Positions 50,458-59,628 are shown, numbered from the stretch's first letter. The stretch: DNA of 64,000 nucleotides from Limnohabitans_A sp048020265 (GCF_048020265.1 NZ_CP171843.1:1860001-1924000), one strand, 5' to 3'. The notes: generated by a model from the letters alone, not told the origin. Numbers and translations: made by a program.

Positions 50458-51911
50458 AACTGCGCATCCCGGTCCCCCGCTGGTTGACGGCCTACGGCAC
50501 ACGCTTCATGCCGTTTGCCGACGCGGCCTCGCCCGAACTGCCGATGGCGCGCCTGCTGCGCCTGTCGCTGTTCCAGGTGGTGATCGGCATGGTGACGGCA
50601 CTCTTGGTGGGCACGCTCAACCGGGTCATGATCGTGGAGCTGCAGGTGCCCGCGTGGTGGGTCGCCTTGGCGGTCGCCATCCCTATGGTGTTCGCGCCAC
50701 TGCGCACCCTGATCGGCTACCGCAGCGACACCCACCCTTCGGCGCTGGGCCTGCGCCGCATCCCCTATATGTGGACCGGCACCTTGCTGCTGTTTGGCGG
50801 CCTGTCCATCATGCCGTTTGCCTTGTTGCTTTTGTCCGAGCCCGAAGCCGCCAATTTGTGGGTGGGTCAGCTGGGCGCATGCCTGGCCTTTGTGCTGGTG
50901 GGCGCGGGCATCCAGGTCACACAAACCGCGGGCATGGCGCTGGCGCACGACCTGGCCAGCGACGACAAACGCCCCCGCGTCGTGGCCCTGCTCTACAGCA
51001 TGCTGCTGGTGGGCATGATCGCCAGCAGCGCGGTGTTTGGCCTGGTGCTGAGCGACTTCAGTCCGCAAAAACTCATCCAGCTGGTGCAAGGCTGCGCGGT
51101 CATGGTGGCGGTGATGAACCTGGCCTCGCTGTGGAAACAAGAGGCACGAAGTGCCAAGCGCGGCCGCCGCGAAGCCGGTGGTTTTGCCAGCAGCTGGCGT
51201 GACCTCATGGCCCAGCCGCAGATGCGTCGCTTCTTGTGGACCCTGGGCATCGGTACCTTCGCCTTCAACATGCAGGACATCGTGCTGGAGCCTTACGCGG
51301 CCGAGATTTTGAAACTCGACGTGGGCGCCACCAGCGCCCTCACGGTCTTGAGTGCAGGTGGCGCTTTGCTGGCTTTCCTCGTGTCAGCCCGCTGGTTGTC
51401 CGGCGGCATGCACGCCTGCCGCCTGGCCAGTCTGGGTGTGCTGCTGGGCTTGCCCGCTTTTGCGATGGTGATTTTTTCGGGGCCGCTAGAAGCGGCCTGG
51501 ATGTTCCGCATCGGCGTGGGCCTGATCGGTTTCAGCGGCGGTTTGTTTTCGGTGGGCATGCTGGTCACGGCCATGGGCATGGCGGCAGACGGCAGTCCGC
51601 TGGGCCACTTGGGCGGTCTGGTCATCGGCACTTGGGGCGCGGTGCAAGCCACCAGCGCGGGGGCGGCGATGGCGCTGGGCGGGGCTTTGCGCGACGGCGT
51701 GTCGGTGCTGGCCATGTCGGGCGCTTTGGGCGAGGTGCTGGTCACCCCCATCACCGCCTACAGCTTCGTTTACCACCTGGAAATGTATTTGTTGTTTGTT
51801 GTGCTGGTGGCCCTGGGCCCCATGCTGCGCGCCAGCCGTTTGGCCGCGCGGGCAGAGGCCCCCAAAACCAGCACCCCCCAACCCTTTGGCCTGGCGCAAC
51901 TGCCGGGCTGA
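50454..51911 (+). CDS. lhaA: Light-harvesting 1 assembly protein LhaA (PucC family)
   Basis: Membrane protein of about 485 residues with twelve helices, needed for assembly of the LH1 antenna in Rhodobacter. PucC-family signatures include RLLRLSLFQVVIGMVTALLVGTLNRVMIVELQVPAWWV, RTLIGYRSDTHPSALGLRRIPYMW and FNMQDIVLEPYAAEILKL. The ATG overlaps the bchM stop. Its position between bchM and puhA is that of lhaA in other purple bacteria. Confidence 0.94.
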   Translation: MKLRIPVPRWLTAYGTRFMPFADAASPELPMARLLRLSLFQVVIGMVTALLVGTLNRVMIVELQVPAWWVALAVAIPMVFAPLRTLIGYRSDTHPSALGLRRIPYMWTGTLLLFGGLSIMPFALLLLSEPEAANLWVGQLGACLAFVLVGAGIQVTQTAGMALAHDLASDDKRPRVVALLYSMLLVGMIASSAVFGLVLSDFSPQKLIQLVQGCAVMVAVMNLASLWKQEARSAKRGRREAGGFASSWRDLMAQPQMRRFLWTLGIGTFAFNMQDIVLEPYAAEILKLDVGATSALTVLSAGGALLAFLVSARWLSGGMHACRLASLGVLLGLPAFAMVIFSGPLEAAWMFRIGVGLIGFSGGLFSVGMLVTAMGMAADGSPLGHLGGLVIGTWGAVQATSAGAAMALGGALRDGVSVLAMSGALGEVLVTPITAYSFVYHLEMYLLFVVLVALGPMLRASRLAARAEAPKTSTPQPFGLAQLPG

Positions 51912-51938
51912 TGCACCGATTTTTTGAAGGAGACAGCC

Positions 51939-52703
51939 ATGGAAACAGGCGCAATCACCCAGTACATCGATGTGGCCCAAATCGTGTTGTACATGTTTTG
52001 GGCATTCTTCGCGGGACTGATTTATTACCTCTTGCGTGAGAACCACCGCGAGGGTTACCCCATGGATTCGGGCCGAGAAAACGGCCCCAAGATCGAAGGC
52101 TGGCCACCCGTACCCGAACCCAAGACCTTCAAGACGCAAGACGGCCACACCTACTTGTCGCCCGACTTGGCCCGCCCAGACGGCAGCTACAGCGGCCAAC
52201 CCACCCACGGCTGGAACGGTGCCCCCCTGGAACCCGTGGGCGATCCGCTCCTGGCAGGCGTGGGCCCCGGAGCCTGGGCCATGCGCGCCGACATCCCCGA
52301 TGCAGACCCACACGGTCACCCCAAAATCGTGCCCCTGCGCGTGGCGACTGACCACTCGGTGGCCAAACAAGACGTGGACCCGCGTGGCTTGCCCGTCTGG
52401 GGCGCTGACAAGGTGGTGGCCGGCACCGTGGTGGATCTGTGGGTCGACCGCATGGAAATGATCTTCCGCTACGCCGAAGTGCAATTGGCGAACTCCGACA
52501 AGCGCGTGCTGCTGCCCATGACGTTTGCGCGCATCAAGAAAGACGGCACCTATGTGCAGGCCATTTTGGGTCACCAGTTTGTGAACGTGCCGCAAACGAA
52601 ATCGAACGCGCAGATCACCTTGCTCGAAGAAGAAAAAATCACCGCCTACTACGGCGCGGGCACCTTGTACGCCACCCCTGAGCGTCAGGAACCCATCATA
52701 TGA
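51939..52703 (+). CDS. puhA: Photosynthetic reaction centre H subunit PuhA
   Basis: H subunit of the type II reaction centre, 254 residues: one N-terminal membrane helix (AQIVLYMFWAFFAGLIYYL) and a cytoplasmic beta-rich domain (PRGLPVWGADKVVAGTVVDLWVDRMEMIFRY, YVQAILGHQFVNVPQ). The ATG at 51939 has a GAAGGAGA ribosome-binding site, one of the strongest in the region, fitting a structural protein needed in high amount. It overlaps puhB by 4 bp. Confidence 0.97.
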   Translation: METGAITQYIDVAQIVLYMFWAFFAGLIYYLLRENHREGYPMDSGRENGPKIEGWPPVPEPKTFKTQDGHTYLSPDLARPDGSYSGQPTHGWNGAPLEPVGDPLLAGVGPGAWAMRADIPDADPHGHPKIVPLRVATDHSVAKQDVDPRGLPVWGADKVVAGTVVDLWVDRMEMIFRYAEVQLANSDKRVLLPMTFARIKKDGTYVQAILGHQFVNVPQTKSNAQITLLEEEKITAYYGAGTLYATPERQEPII

Positions 52704-53353
52704 AAGCCACCCACGAACACGAGTGGGAAGCCGCCCCCGGCCTGCCCAGCGCCCTGCCCCCGGGCGAGCGGGTGGTCTGGCAGGGCGCACCCAACTGGAA
52801 ACGCCTGGCCATCCATGCCTTCCATGTGCGCAAGATCGCGCTGTACTTCGCGCTCATGCTCGCGGTGCAGGCCATCAACCTCACGGCACCTGAAGGCAAG
52901 GTCGACTGGAAACCTCTGGTGGTGGCTGGCAGTCTGTACGCCCTGGCCCTGGCGCTGCTCTTGGGCACGGCCTGGATGTCGGCACGCAGCACGCTCTACA
53001 CCCTGACCAACAAGCGCGTGGTCATGCGCATCGGCATCGTGCTCACACTGACCTTCAACCTACCCTTCAAACGCATCGCGGGGGCGTCCCTCAAGACCCA
53101 AGGCGCGGGCACCGGCGACATCGCGCTGGCCTTGCACCCCGAAGACCGCATCGGCTGGGCCCACCTGTGGCCGCACCAGCGCGCCTGGCATATGACACAA
53201 CCGCAGCCCACCCTGCGCTGCGTGCCCGAGAGCGCAAAAGTGGGTGAATTGCTGCTGAACCTGTGGCGCGCCGAACGGGCGGGCCAAAGCCTGCAGCTGG
53301 GCGATGCCCCTGTGAACAGCCAAGCCACACCACCCCAAGGCATGCTGGCATGA
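52700..53353 (+). CDS. puhB: Reaction centre assembly protein PuhB
   Basis: A 217-residue membrane protein of the PuhB family with a bacterial PH-like region (LPPGERVVWQGAPNWKRLAIHAFHVRKIALYF, STLYTLTNKRVVMRIGIVLTLTFNLPFKRIAGASLKT). PuhB assists assembly of the reaction centre in Rhodobacter. Both ends overlap neighbours by 4 bp. Confidence 0.94.
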   Translation: MKATHEHEWEAAPGLPSALPPGERVVWQGAPNWKRLAIHAFHVRKIALYFALMLAVQAINLTAPEGKVDWKPLVVAGSLYALALALLLGTAWMSARSTLYTLTNKRVVMRIGIVLTLTFNLPFKRIAGASLKTQGAGTGDIALALHPEDRIGWAHLWPHQRAWHMTQPQPTLRCVPESAKVGELLLNLWRAERAGQSLQLGDAPVNSQATPPQGMLA

Positions 53354-53832
53354 ACACCCTGCCCCCACAGGACTGGCAGCAAAACCGCCAAGCCCCCCAG
53401 AGCCAAGGCCTGAACCGGCCCATGGCCTGGATCGGCGTGATGCTGCTGGCCATGCTGGTGGCCGTTGGCCTGGCGCGCTGGTCGGGCCTGGACCCGCGCA
53501 CGCCCGACGCCGCCGTGCAGTGGCAGCGCGATCTGCAGTTTCGCGACCTGCCCAGTGGCGACATCGCCGTGCTGGACCACCGCAACGGCCAGCAAGTGGC
53601 CCAGTTTTCGGGTGAGCAAGGTTTTCTGCGCAGCACCTTGCGTGCCCTGGCCCGTGAGCGCCAGCGCGAGAGCCTGGGGAAAGAAGCCCCCTTTTTGTTG
53701 ATCGGCCGCACCGACGGCCGTCTGACCTTGCAAGACCCCAGCACCGGCCAGCGCATTGACCTGGAGTCGTTTGGCCCCAGCAACGCGGCCGTGTTTGCCA
53801 GCCTGCGACTGGCCGGCCAAAAAGCCCCCTGA
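53350..53832 (+). CDS. puhC: Photosynthetic complex assembly protein PuhC
   Basis: A 160-residue protein with one N-terminal membrane helix (MAWIGVMLLAMLVAVGLARW) and a periplasmic domain with the PuhC pattern (RDLQFRDLPSGDIAVLDHRNGQQVAQF, GFLRSTLRALARERQRE, FLLIGRTDGRLTLQDPSTGQRIDLESFGPSN). It supports assembly of reaction-centre/LH1 complexes. Its ATG overlaps the puhB stop. Confidence 0.93.
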   Translation: MNTLPPQDWQQNRQAPQSQGLNRPMAWIGVMLLAMLVAVGLARWSGLDPRTPDAAVQWQRDLQFRDLPSGDIAVLDHRNGQQVAQFSGEQGFLRSTLRALARERQRESLGKEAPFLLIGRTDGRLTLQDPSTGQRIDLESFGPSNAAVFASLRLAGQKAP

Positions 53833-53861
53833 ACTTGATTTTTTCTGCACCGGAGAACCCC

Positions 53862-54944
53862 ATGAACGCCACCGCTGTCCACACCATCGAAACCGCTGAA
53901 GACGCCAACAAAAAGGCGGTGCACAGCGACATGATCAGCCCGCGTTTTTACACCACCGACTTCGATGCCATGGACCGCATCAACATCGAGCCGGTGCGCG
54001 CCGAGTGGGACAAGATGATGGCCGAGTACGAGGGCGACAACAACCACGACCACTTCCAGCGCGACGAAGCCTTTGCGGGCGAAGTGGCCGCCGGCATGGC
54101 CAGCCTCTCGCCCGAGATGCGCCAGGAGTTCATGGACTTTCTGGTCAGCTCGCTGACGTCTGAATTTTCCGGTTGCGTGCTCTACAACGAAATCCGCAAG
54201 AACGTCAGCAACCCCGACATCAAACAGCTGATGACCTACCTGGCGCGCGACGAATCGCGCCACGCGGGCTTCATCAACCTGTCGCTGCGCGACTTCAACT
54301 TAGGCATCGACCTGGGCAACTTGAAGCGCACCAAGAAATACACCTTCTTCAAGCCCAAATACATTTACTACGCGACCTACCTGTCCGAGAAGATCGGCTA
54401 CGCGCGCTACATCACCATCTTCCGCCAGCTTGAAAAGCACCCCGAGAAACGCTTTCACCCCATCTTTCGCTGGTTCGAGCTGTGGTGCAACGACGAATTC
54501 CGCCACGGTGAATCGTTTGCCCTGATCATGCGTGCCAACCCCAAGTTGCTCAGTGGCGGCAACAAGCTGTGGATTCGATTCTTCCTGCTGGCCGTGTACG
54601 CCACCATGTACGTGCGCGACCACACCCGCCCCATGCTGCACGAAACCATGGGGCTCGACTCGAGCGAGTACGACTACCAGGTGTTCCGAATCACCACCGA
54701 GATCACCAAGCAGGTCTTCCCGCTGGCCTTGGACACCGACCACCCCGACTTCCGCCGGGGCCTGGAGCGCCTGTTTGCCCTGTCCCAAGCCATGGAGAAA
54801 GCCAAGGCCCGCGGCGGCGTGGTGGGCAAGCTGCAGCAAGGCGTGTGCGCCGTCAAAGCCGCCGCCACCTTTGCGCGCCTGTACTTCATGCCCGTCATTG
54901 CCCAAGACCTGTCGCCCCAGGTCCGGATGGATCCGGCATGGTGA
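53862..54944 (+). CDS. acsF: Oxygen-dependent Mg-protoporphyrin monomethyl ester cyclase AcsF
   Basis: Forms the isocyclic ring of (bacterio)chlorophyll using O2. The 360-residue diiron protein has the ferritin-like metal motifs (EFSGCVLYNEIRKN, ARDESRHAGF, NDEFRHGESFAL). The ATG at 53862 has a GGAG ribosome-binding site. No anaerobic cyclase gene (bchE) is in the window. Located between puhC and puhE, as in other aerobic phototrophs. Confidence 0.96.
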   Translation: MNATAVHTIETAEDANKKAVHSDMISPRFYTTDFDAMDRINIEPVRAEWDKMMAEYEGDNNHDHFQRDEAFAGEVAAGMASLSPEMRQEFMDFLVSSLTSEFSGCVLYNEIRKNVSNPDIKQLMTYLARDESRHAGFINLSLRDFNLGIDLGNLKRTKKYTFFKPKYIYYATYLSEKIGYARYITIFRQLEKHPEKRFHPIFRWFELWCNDEFRHGESFALIMRANPKLLSGGNKLWIRFFLLAVYATMYVRDHTRPMLHETMGLDSSEYDYQVFRITTEITKQVFPLALDTDHPDFRRGLERLFALSQAMEKAKARGGVVGKLQQGVCAVKAAATFARLYFMPVIAQDLSPQVRMDPAW

Positions 54945-55723
54945 CTGAAGTCGTTTGGGCCTGCGTGTTCACGGCCCTGTGCTGGTGGCTCGGCACGGGG
55001 GTGATCCTGTGGCTCGACCGGCTGCCTGCGCGCAGCTTCCGTTTCAGCCTGGCCGGCTGGACGGTGCTCTTGGCTTTGAGTTTTTGGGGTGTGGCCCACA
55101 GCATGCAGGCCGTGAGCGTGTTCAACGCCTACCTCGCCTTTGGCAGCGTGATCGTGATGTGGGGCTGGCACGAGCTGGCTTTTTTGACGGGCTGGATCAC
55201 CGGTCCGCGAAAAATACCATTAGACACCGGCCTGACAGGTTGGCCGCGTTTTGTGCAATCGGTGCAGGTCATGCTGTACCACGAGCTGGCCTTGCTGGCC
55301 AACTTTGCCGTGCTGTGGTGGATGCAAGAGGGGCAATCCAGCCATGTGGCCATTTGCACCTTTGCGCTGCTGTGGTGCATGCGCCTGTCGGCCAAACTGA
55401 ATTTGTTTTTTGGCGTGCCACAAAACGGCGCGCAATACCTGCCCGCGCACCTGAAGTACCTGGCCAGTTATTTCCGCACCACGCGTGGCATGTCGCTGTG
55501 GTTCGTGCTCTCGATGGGCGTAGCCATGGGCACCTGGTTCTGGTTGGTCTGGCTGGCGCAGCAAGGCGCCGTGGCGATCACCACCGGCTGGGTCATGCTG
55601 GCCACTTTGCTGGGCCTCGCGATTGTTGAACACGTCATCATGATTTTTCCTTGGCCACTGGAGCGGCTGTGGGGTTGGGCCATGGGCCAGACCACCAAAC
55701 CGGCTTTGACCACACCCCCTTGA
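54938..55723 (+). CDS. puhE: Photosynthetic complex assembly protein PuhE
   Basis: A 261-residue membrane protein of the PuhE family (DUF3623) with seven or eight helices: WWLGTGVILWLDRLPARSFR, FGSVIVMWGWHELAFLTGWITGPRK and ALLWCMRLSAKLNLFFGVPQNGAQYLPAHLKYLASYF. PuhE affects bacteriochlorophyll levels in Rhodobacter. The ATG lies seven bases inside acsF. Confidence 0.93.
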   Translation: MVTEVVWACVFTALCWWLGTGVILWLDRLPARSFRFSLAGWTVLLALSFWGVAHSMQAVSVFNAYLAFGSVIVMWGWHELAFLTGWITGPRKIPLDTGLTGWPRFVQSVQVMLYHELALLANFAVLWWMQEGQSSHVAICTFALLWCMRLSAKLNLFFGVPQNGAQYLPAHLKYLASYFRTTRGMSLWFVLSMGVAMGTWFWLVWLAQQGAVAITTGWVMLATLLGLAIVEHVIMIFPWPLERLWGWAMGQTTKPALTTPP

Positions 55724-55731
55724 AGGCCCCC

Positions 55732-57327
55732 ATGAACACCCAGACGACCACCCTTACCCCCACACTTCCCCATGCTTACCGCACCGAAGGTTTCGGCATT
55801 CCCGTCTCGCCGCAAGGCCCAGAGTTGGGCAATCCTTCCAAGCTGCGCCAGCGCCCGGTGGCGGTGGTCATTGGCAGCGGTTTTGGCGGCTTGGCAGCAG
55901 CGATTCGCTTGAGCGTCAAGGGCTACGAAGTCAAGGTCTTTGAAAAACTCGACGCTCCCGGAGGCCGCGCCTACGTGCACCACCAGGACGGCTTCACCTT
56001 CGATGCGGGCCCCACCATCATCACCGCGCCGTTTTTGCTCGAAGAGCTGTGGGCGCTGTGCGGCAAAAGCTTTGCGGGCGACGTGAAGCTGGTGGCCATG
56101 GACCCGTTTTACCGTGTGCGTTTTTCAGACGGCACTTGGTTCGACTACAACGGCGACCCCGAGCACATGCGCGCAGAAGTCGCCCGCTTTGAACCCGATG
56201 ACCTGCCCGGCTACGAACGCTTTTTGGAAGAAGCCGAACGCTGCAAAACCCTGGGCTTTGAAGGCATGGGCGACATGGCTTTTGACAAAGTCAGCGATCT
56301 GATGGCGGCCATCCCCGATTTCCTGCGCATGGGCGCTTGGCGCAGCCTGTACAGCCTGGTGGCCAAACACATGCGCAACGACAAGCTGCGCATCGTGATG
56401 AGCTTTCACCCGCTGCTGATCGGCGGCAACCCCTTTGCCGTGACTTGCGCTTACGCCCTCATCAACTCACTCGAGCGCACCTGGGGTGTGCACTCGGCCA
56501 TGGGCGGCACCGGGGCGATTGTCAAAGGCCTGGTCGGCTTGCTGCAAGAACGCGGCGTGCCGCTGCGCTGCAACGCCCCCGTGACACAAATTCGCATCGA
56601 AAACGGCCGTGCCTGTGGTGTCGAATTGCAAAACGGCGAGTTCGTGCCCGCCGACATTGTGGTCAGCAACGGCGACACCGCCTGGACCTACAAAAATCTG
56701 GTGGCCCCGCAGCACCGCCGCGTGTGGACAGACCGCAAAATCGCCCAGGGCAAATACTCCATGGGCCTGTTCGTCTGGTATTTCGGCACCTCCAAGCAAT
56801 ACAAAGACGTGCCGCACCACATGATGGTGCTGGGCCCGCGCTACAAAGGCCTGCTGCAAGACATCTTCAATAAGCACAAACTGGCCGACGACTTCAGCCT
56901 GTACCTGCACCGCCCCACCGCCACCGACCCCTCGCTGGCCCCCGAAGGTTGCGACACCTTTTATGTGCTCTCGCCCGTGCCGCACCTGGACAGCGGCACC
57001 GACTGGCCCGCCTTTGCCGAGACCTACCGAGCCGCCATTGCCGAGAGCCTGGAAGCCAGCGTGCTGCCCGGTCTGCGCGAGTGCATCGTGACCAGCAAGG
57101 TCAGCACCCCACGGGATTTTCAGGACAACTTGTGGTCCTACAAAGGCGCGGGCTTTGGCCTGGAGCCGCTGCTGCTGCAAAGCGCCTGGTTCCGCCCCCA
57201 CAACCGCAGCGAGGATGTGCCGGGTCTGTTTGTGGTGGGTGCCAGCACGCACCCGGGCGCGGGTGTGCCGGGCGTGCTGATGTCGGCCAAAGCTTTGGAA
57301 TCGGTGGTCCCCCATGTCAACATCTGA
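55732..57327 (+). CDS. crtI: Phytoene desaturase CrtI
   Basis: FAD-dependent desaturase that converts phytoene to neurosporene or lycopene. The 531-residue protein has the dinucleotide loop VIGSGFGGLAAAIRLSVKGYEVKVFEKLDAPGGRA, TFDAGPTIITAPFLLEELW, the CrtI-type HHMMVLGPRYKGLLQDIF and the C-terminal GLFVVGASTHPGAGVPGVLMSAK. The number of desaturation steps cannot be read from sequence. It starts eight bases after puhE and overlaps crtB by 14. Confidence 0.93.
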   Translation: MNTQTTTLTPTLPHAYRTEGFGIPVSPQGPELGNPSKLRQRPVAVVIGSGFGGLAAAIRLSVKGYEVKVFEKLDAPGGRAYVHHQDGFTFDAGPTIITAPFLLEELWALCGKSFAGDVKLVAMDPFYRVRFSDGTWFDYNGDPEHMRAEVARFEPDDLPGYERFLEEAERCKTLGFEGMGDMAFDKVSDLMAAIPDFLRMGAWRSLYSLVAKHMRNDKLRIVMSFHPLLIGGNPFAVTCAYALINSLERTWGVHSAMGGTGAIVKGLVGLLQERGVPLRCNAPVTQIRIENGRACGVELQNGEFVPADIVVSNGDTAWTYKNLVAPQHRRVWTDRKIAQGKYSMGLFVWYFGTSKQYKDVPHHMMVLGPRYKGLLQDIFNKHKLADDFSLYLHRPTATDPSLAPEGCDTFYVLSPVPHLDSGTDWPAFAETYRAAIAESLEASVLPGLRECIVTSKVSTPRDFQDNLWSYKGAGFGLEPLLLQSAWFRPHNRSEDVPGLFVVGASTHPGAGVPGVLMSAKALESVVPHVNI

Positions 57328-58408
57328 ACGCCCCCCCAACGCTGTCAGTTTGCAAGAACTCGACTTCGACTCGCAAGACCTGCAGGCCTGCGTGGCCATG
57401 ATGCAGGGCGGCTCCAAAACTTTTTTTGCAGCCAGCCGCTTGCTGCCCCTGCGCGTGCGCACGGCGGCCATCGCGCTGTATGCTTTTTGCCGCGTGGCCG
57501 ACGACCTGGTGGACGAAGCCGCGGCGGGTGACATCCCACTCGATGTGCTGCAAGAGCGCCTGGACGCCATCTATGCCAGCACCCCGCACGACCATGTGGA
57601 AGACCACGCGCTCAGCCTGGTGGTCCAGCAATACAAACTGCCGCGCCATTTGCTGGACGCACTGATCGAAGGCTTTGCCTGGGACGCCGGAGGTCGCACG
57701 TACAACAGCATCGAAGACCTGCACGCCTATGGTGCCCGGGTGGCGGGCAGTGTGGGCGCGATGATGAGCTGGATCATGGGGCCGCAAAGCATGGACACGC
57801 TGGCACGGGCCTGCGAGCTGGGCGTGGCCATGCAGCTGACCAACATCGCGCGCGACGTGGGCCATGACGCCAGCATTGGCCGCCTGTACCTGCCGCGCCG
57901 CTGGCTGATCGAGGCGGGCATTGACCCCGAAGCCTGGATGGCCCAACCCACATTCACCCCGGCCATTGCTCAGGTGGTGGCGCGATTGCTCGACGAGGCC
58001 GACCGCCTGTACAAGCAAGCGCATTCGGGCATTGCCGCTCTGCCGCCCGACTGCCGCGCCGCCATTTGCGCGGCCAGCATGATCTACGCCGAGATCGGCC
58101 ACCAGCTGCGCCGCGAAGGCCTGGACTCGGTCAACAAACGCACGGTGGTCAGCACCACGCGCAAGCTCATGCTGCTGGCCAGCGCCTGGACCCAGGTGCA
58201 CTGGATTCGGGTGGCCGACCACAGCCCTGCGCCGCTGGCGGCCATTGTGGGCCTGGTGCAAGGCTGCCAATCGGCGACCCAACAAACCGGCAACAAGGCC
58301 TATTTTCCCAACCGGGCCATGCCCCAGCGCGTGGCCTGGATGCTCAACCTGTTCGAGCGCCGCGAGACCGAGCGCCTGGACCGCAACGCGGTGCACCCCA
58401 CGCCATGA
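57314..58408 (+). CDS. crtB: Phytoene synthase CrtB
   Basis: Condenses two geranylgeranyl diphosphates to phytoene. The 364-residue protein has both Asp-rich motifs (FCRVADDLVDEA and LTNIARDVGHDASIGRLYLP) and SKTFFAASRLLP. It starts inside crtI and ends ten bases before the BLUF gene. Confidence 0.95.
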   Translation: MSTSERPPNAVSLQELDFDSQDLQACVAMMQGGSKTFFAASRLLPLRVRTAAIALYAFCRVADDLVDEAAAGDIPLDVLQERLDAIYASTPHDHVEDHALSLVVQQYKLPRHLLDALIEGFAWDAGGRTYNSIEDLHAYGARVAGSVGAMMSWIMGPQSMDTLARACELGVAMQLTNIARDVGHDASIGRLYLPRRWLIEAGIDPEAWMAQPTFTPAIAQVVARLLDEADRLYKQAHSGIAALPPDCRAAICAASMIYAEIGHQLRREGLDSVNKRTVVSTTRKLMLLASAWTQVHWIRVADHSPAPLAAIVGLVQGCQSATQQTGNKAYFPNRAMPQRVAWMLNLFERRETERLDRNAVHPTP

Positions 58409-58418
58409 GCCCCACACC

Positions 58419-58862
58419 ATGAGAGTGCCCAGCCACAGCATCAACGTGCGCCTGCTGTATGTGAGCCGCGCCGTCGGCCCGCAAACCACCACGATGACCA
58501 CCACCATCCTGGCGCAAGCGCAAGCCAACAACCCTGCGCAAGGCATCACCGGGGTGCTGTGCCAGGGACAAGGCTTTTTCTTTCAGGTGATCGAAGGCGA
58601 GCGCAGCAAGGTCAATGCGCTGTACCGCCGCATCAGCGCCGACACCCGTCACCAGAATGTAGAGATCCTGCACTACGAAGAAATCCACGAACGCCGTTTT
58701 GGCCAATGGTCCATGGCGCTGGTGCACCTGTCGGTGGACGACCCCATGGTCAAACTCCACCACCCCGACTTCGACCCCTACTCCGCCTCAGGCCCGCAGG
58801 TCATGCAGCAGGTGATGTATTTGCTGGAGGCCGGACAGCCCATTCAAATGGCGGCAGCCTGA
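58419..58862 (+). CDS. Short BLUF blue-light photoreceptor
   Basis: A 147-residue protein consisting of one BLUF (FAD-binding blue-light) domain plus a short helical tail. Tyr14, Asn38, Gln56, Trp97 and Met99 match AppA Tyr21, Asn45, Gln63, Trp104 and Met106, all with a constant offset of seven, so the photoactive site is intact. There is no fused output domain. It is ten bases after crtB and is probably the last gene of the bchF superoperon. AppA in Rhodobacter sphaeroides uses this domain, joined to a SCHIC domain, to inactivate PpsR; a similar role through protein contacts is inferred. Confidence 0.9.
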   Translation: MRVPSHSINVRLLYVSRAVGPQTTTMTTTILAQAQANNPAQGITGVLCQGQGFFFQVIEGERSKVNALYRRISADTRHQNVEILHYEEIHERRFGQWSMALVHLSVDDPMVKLHHPDFDPYSASGPQVMQQVMYLLEAGQPIQMAAA

Positions 58863-58875
58863 GTCGTCTACCCGA

Positions 58876-59517
58876 TCACATCTGATCGATGGCCGTGTTC
58901 ACCGATGGCGCTTCGCCCGCCTTGTCCGACAGTGAAAAACGGTCTTCGGTGCGGGTGTAAAAACTCGCACCAAAGCGGGCCACCGGTTTGTAGTCACGCA
59001 AATTGACGCGCCAGGCTTCGGTATCGATCAGGCCCTCGCGGGCGGCCAACCATTGGATGCGGCCGATGAAGACGTAGCGGCTGGGAGTTTCGAGTTTTTC
59101 GTGCAGTACGCATTCAAACGCAATGGGCGCTTCCTGAATGCGCGGGGGGGCCACGGTGTGCGAAGGCACGGGCGTCAGCCCCACAGCAGTCAGCTCGCTC
59201 ACGTCAGACGGCAGTGATTCACCGCAGTCGTGCATCTTCTGTGCCATGGGTTCATCGGACATGTGCACCACAAACTGACCGTTGTGCAGGATGTTGGCGG
59301 CCGTGTCCTTGAGCCGGCCGTCTTGCAGGCGGTTGATGCTGATCATCAGGATGGGCGGGTCTTCGCCGATCATGTTGAACATGGAAAACGGCGCCGCATT
59401 GACCACCCCGTTGGCCCCAAGCGTGGTCACCAAGGCAATGGGCCGGGGCACGATCAAGCTGGCCATGAGCTTGTAGCGCTGGTAGCTGCTGATCTGGTCA
59501 AAGTCGACTTCGGTCAT
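58876..59517 (-). CDS. Flavin reductase-like (FMN-binding split barrel) protein
   Basis: A 213-residue cytoplasmic protein of the flavin reductase/DIM6-NTAB family: YKLMASLIVPRPIALVTTLGANGVVNAAPFSMFNMIGEDPPILMISI is the FMN-binding N-terminal region, with FIGRIQWL later. Members reduce flavin for partner oxygenases or bind FMN with unknown substrate. It converges with the BLUF gene (13 bases between stops) and is separated from the Bug gene upstream by a terminator. No partner oxygenase is adjacent. Confidence 0.87.
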   Translation of the reverse strand: MTEVDFDQISSYQRYKLMASLIVPRPIALVTTLGANGVVNAAPFSMFNMIGEDPPILMISINRLQDGRLKDTAANILHNGQFVVHMSDEPMAQKMHDCGESLPSDVSELTAVGLTPVPSHTVAPPRIQEAPIAFECVLHEKLETPSRYVFIGRIQWLAAREGLIDTEAWRVNLRDYKPVARFGASFYTRTEDRFSLSDKAGEAPSVNTAIDQM

Positions 59518-59549
59518 GAAGAAATTCCACAGGGCGGTTGTTGAAGATC

Positions 59550-59595
59550 AAAAAACAAGAGGCAGCTTCCAGTCTAGTGCGTGCTGGAAGCTGCC
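59550..59595 (-). terminator. Intrinsic terminator after the Bug-type gene
   Basis: A perfect 12-bp stem GGCAGCTTCCAG/CTGGAAGCTGCC (59561-59572 and 59584-59595) with an 11-base loop is followed on the minus strand by a T-rich run. It lies 33 bases after the stop at 59629. Confidence 0.85.
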
Positions 59596-59628
59596 GCCTG
59601 CTGGTGGCGTGAAAGCCTTGGCTGACGC

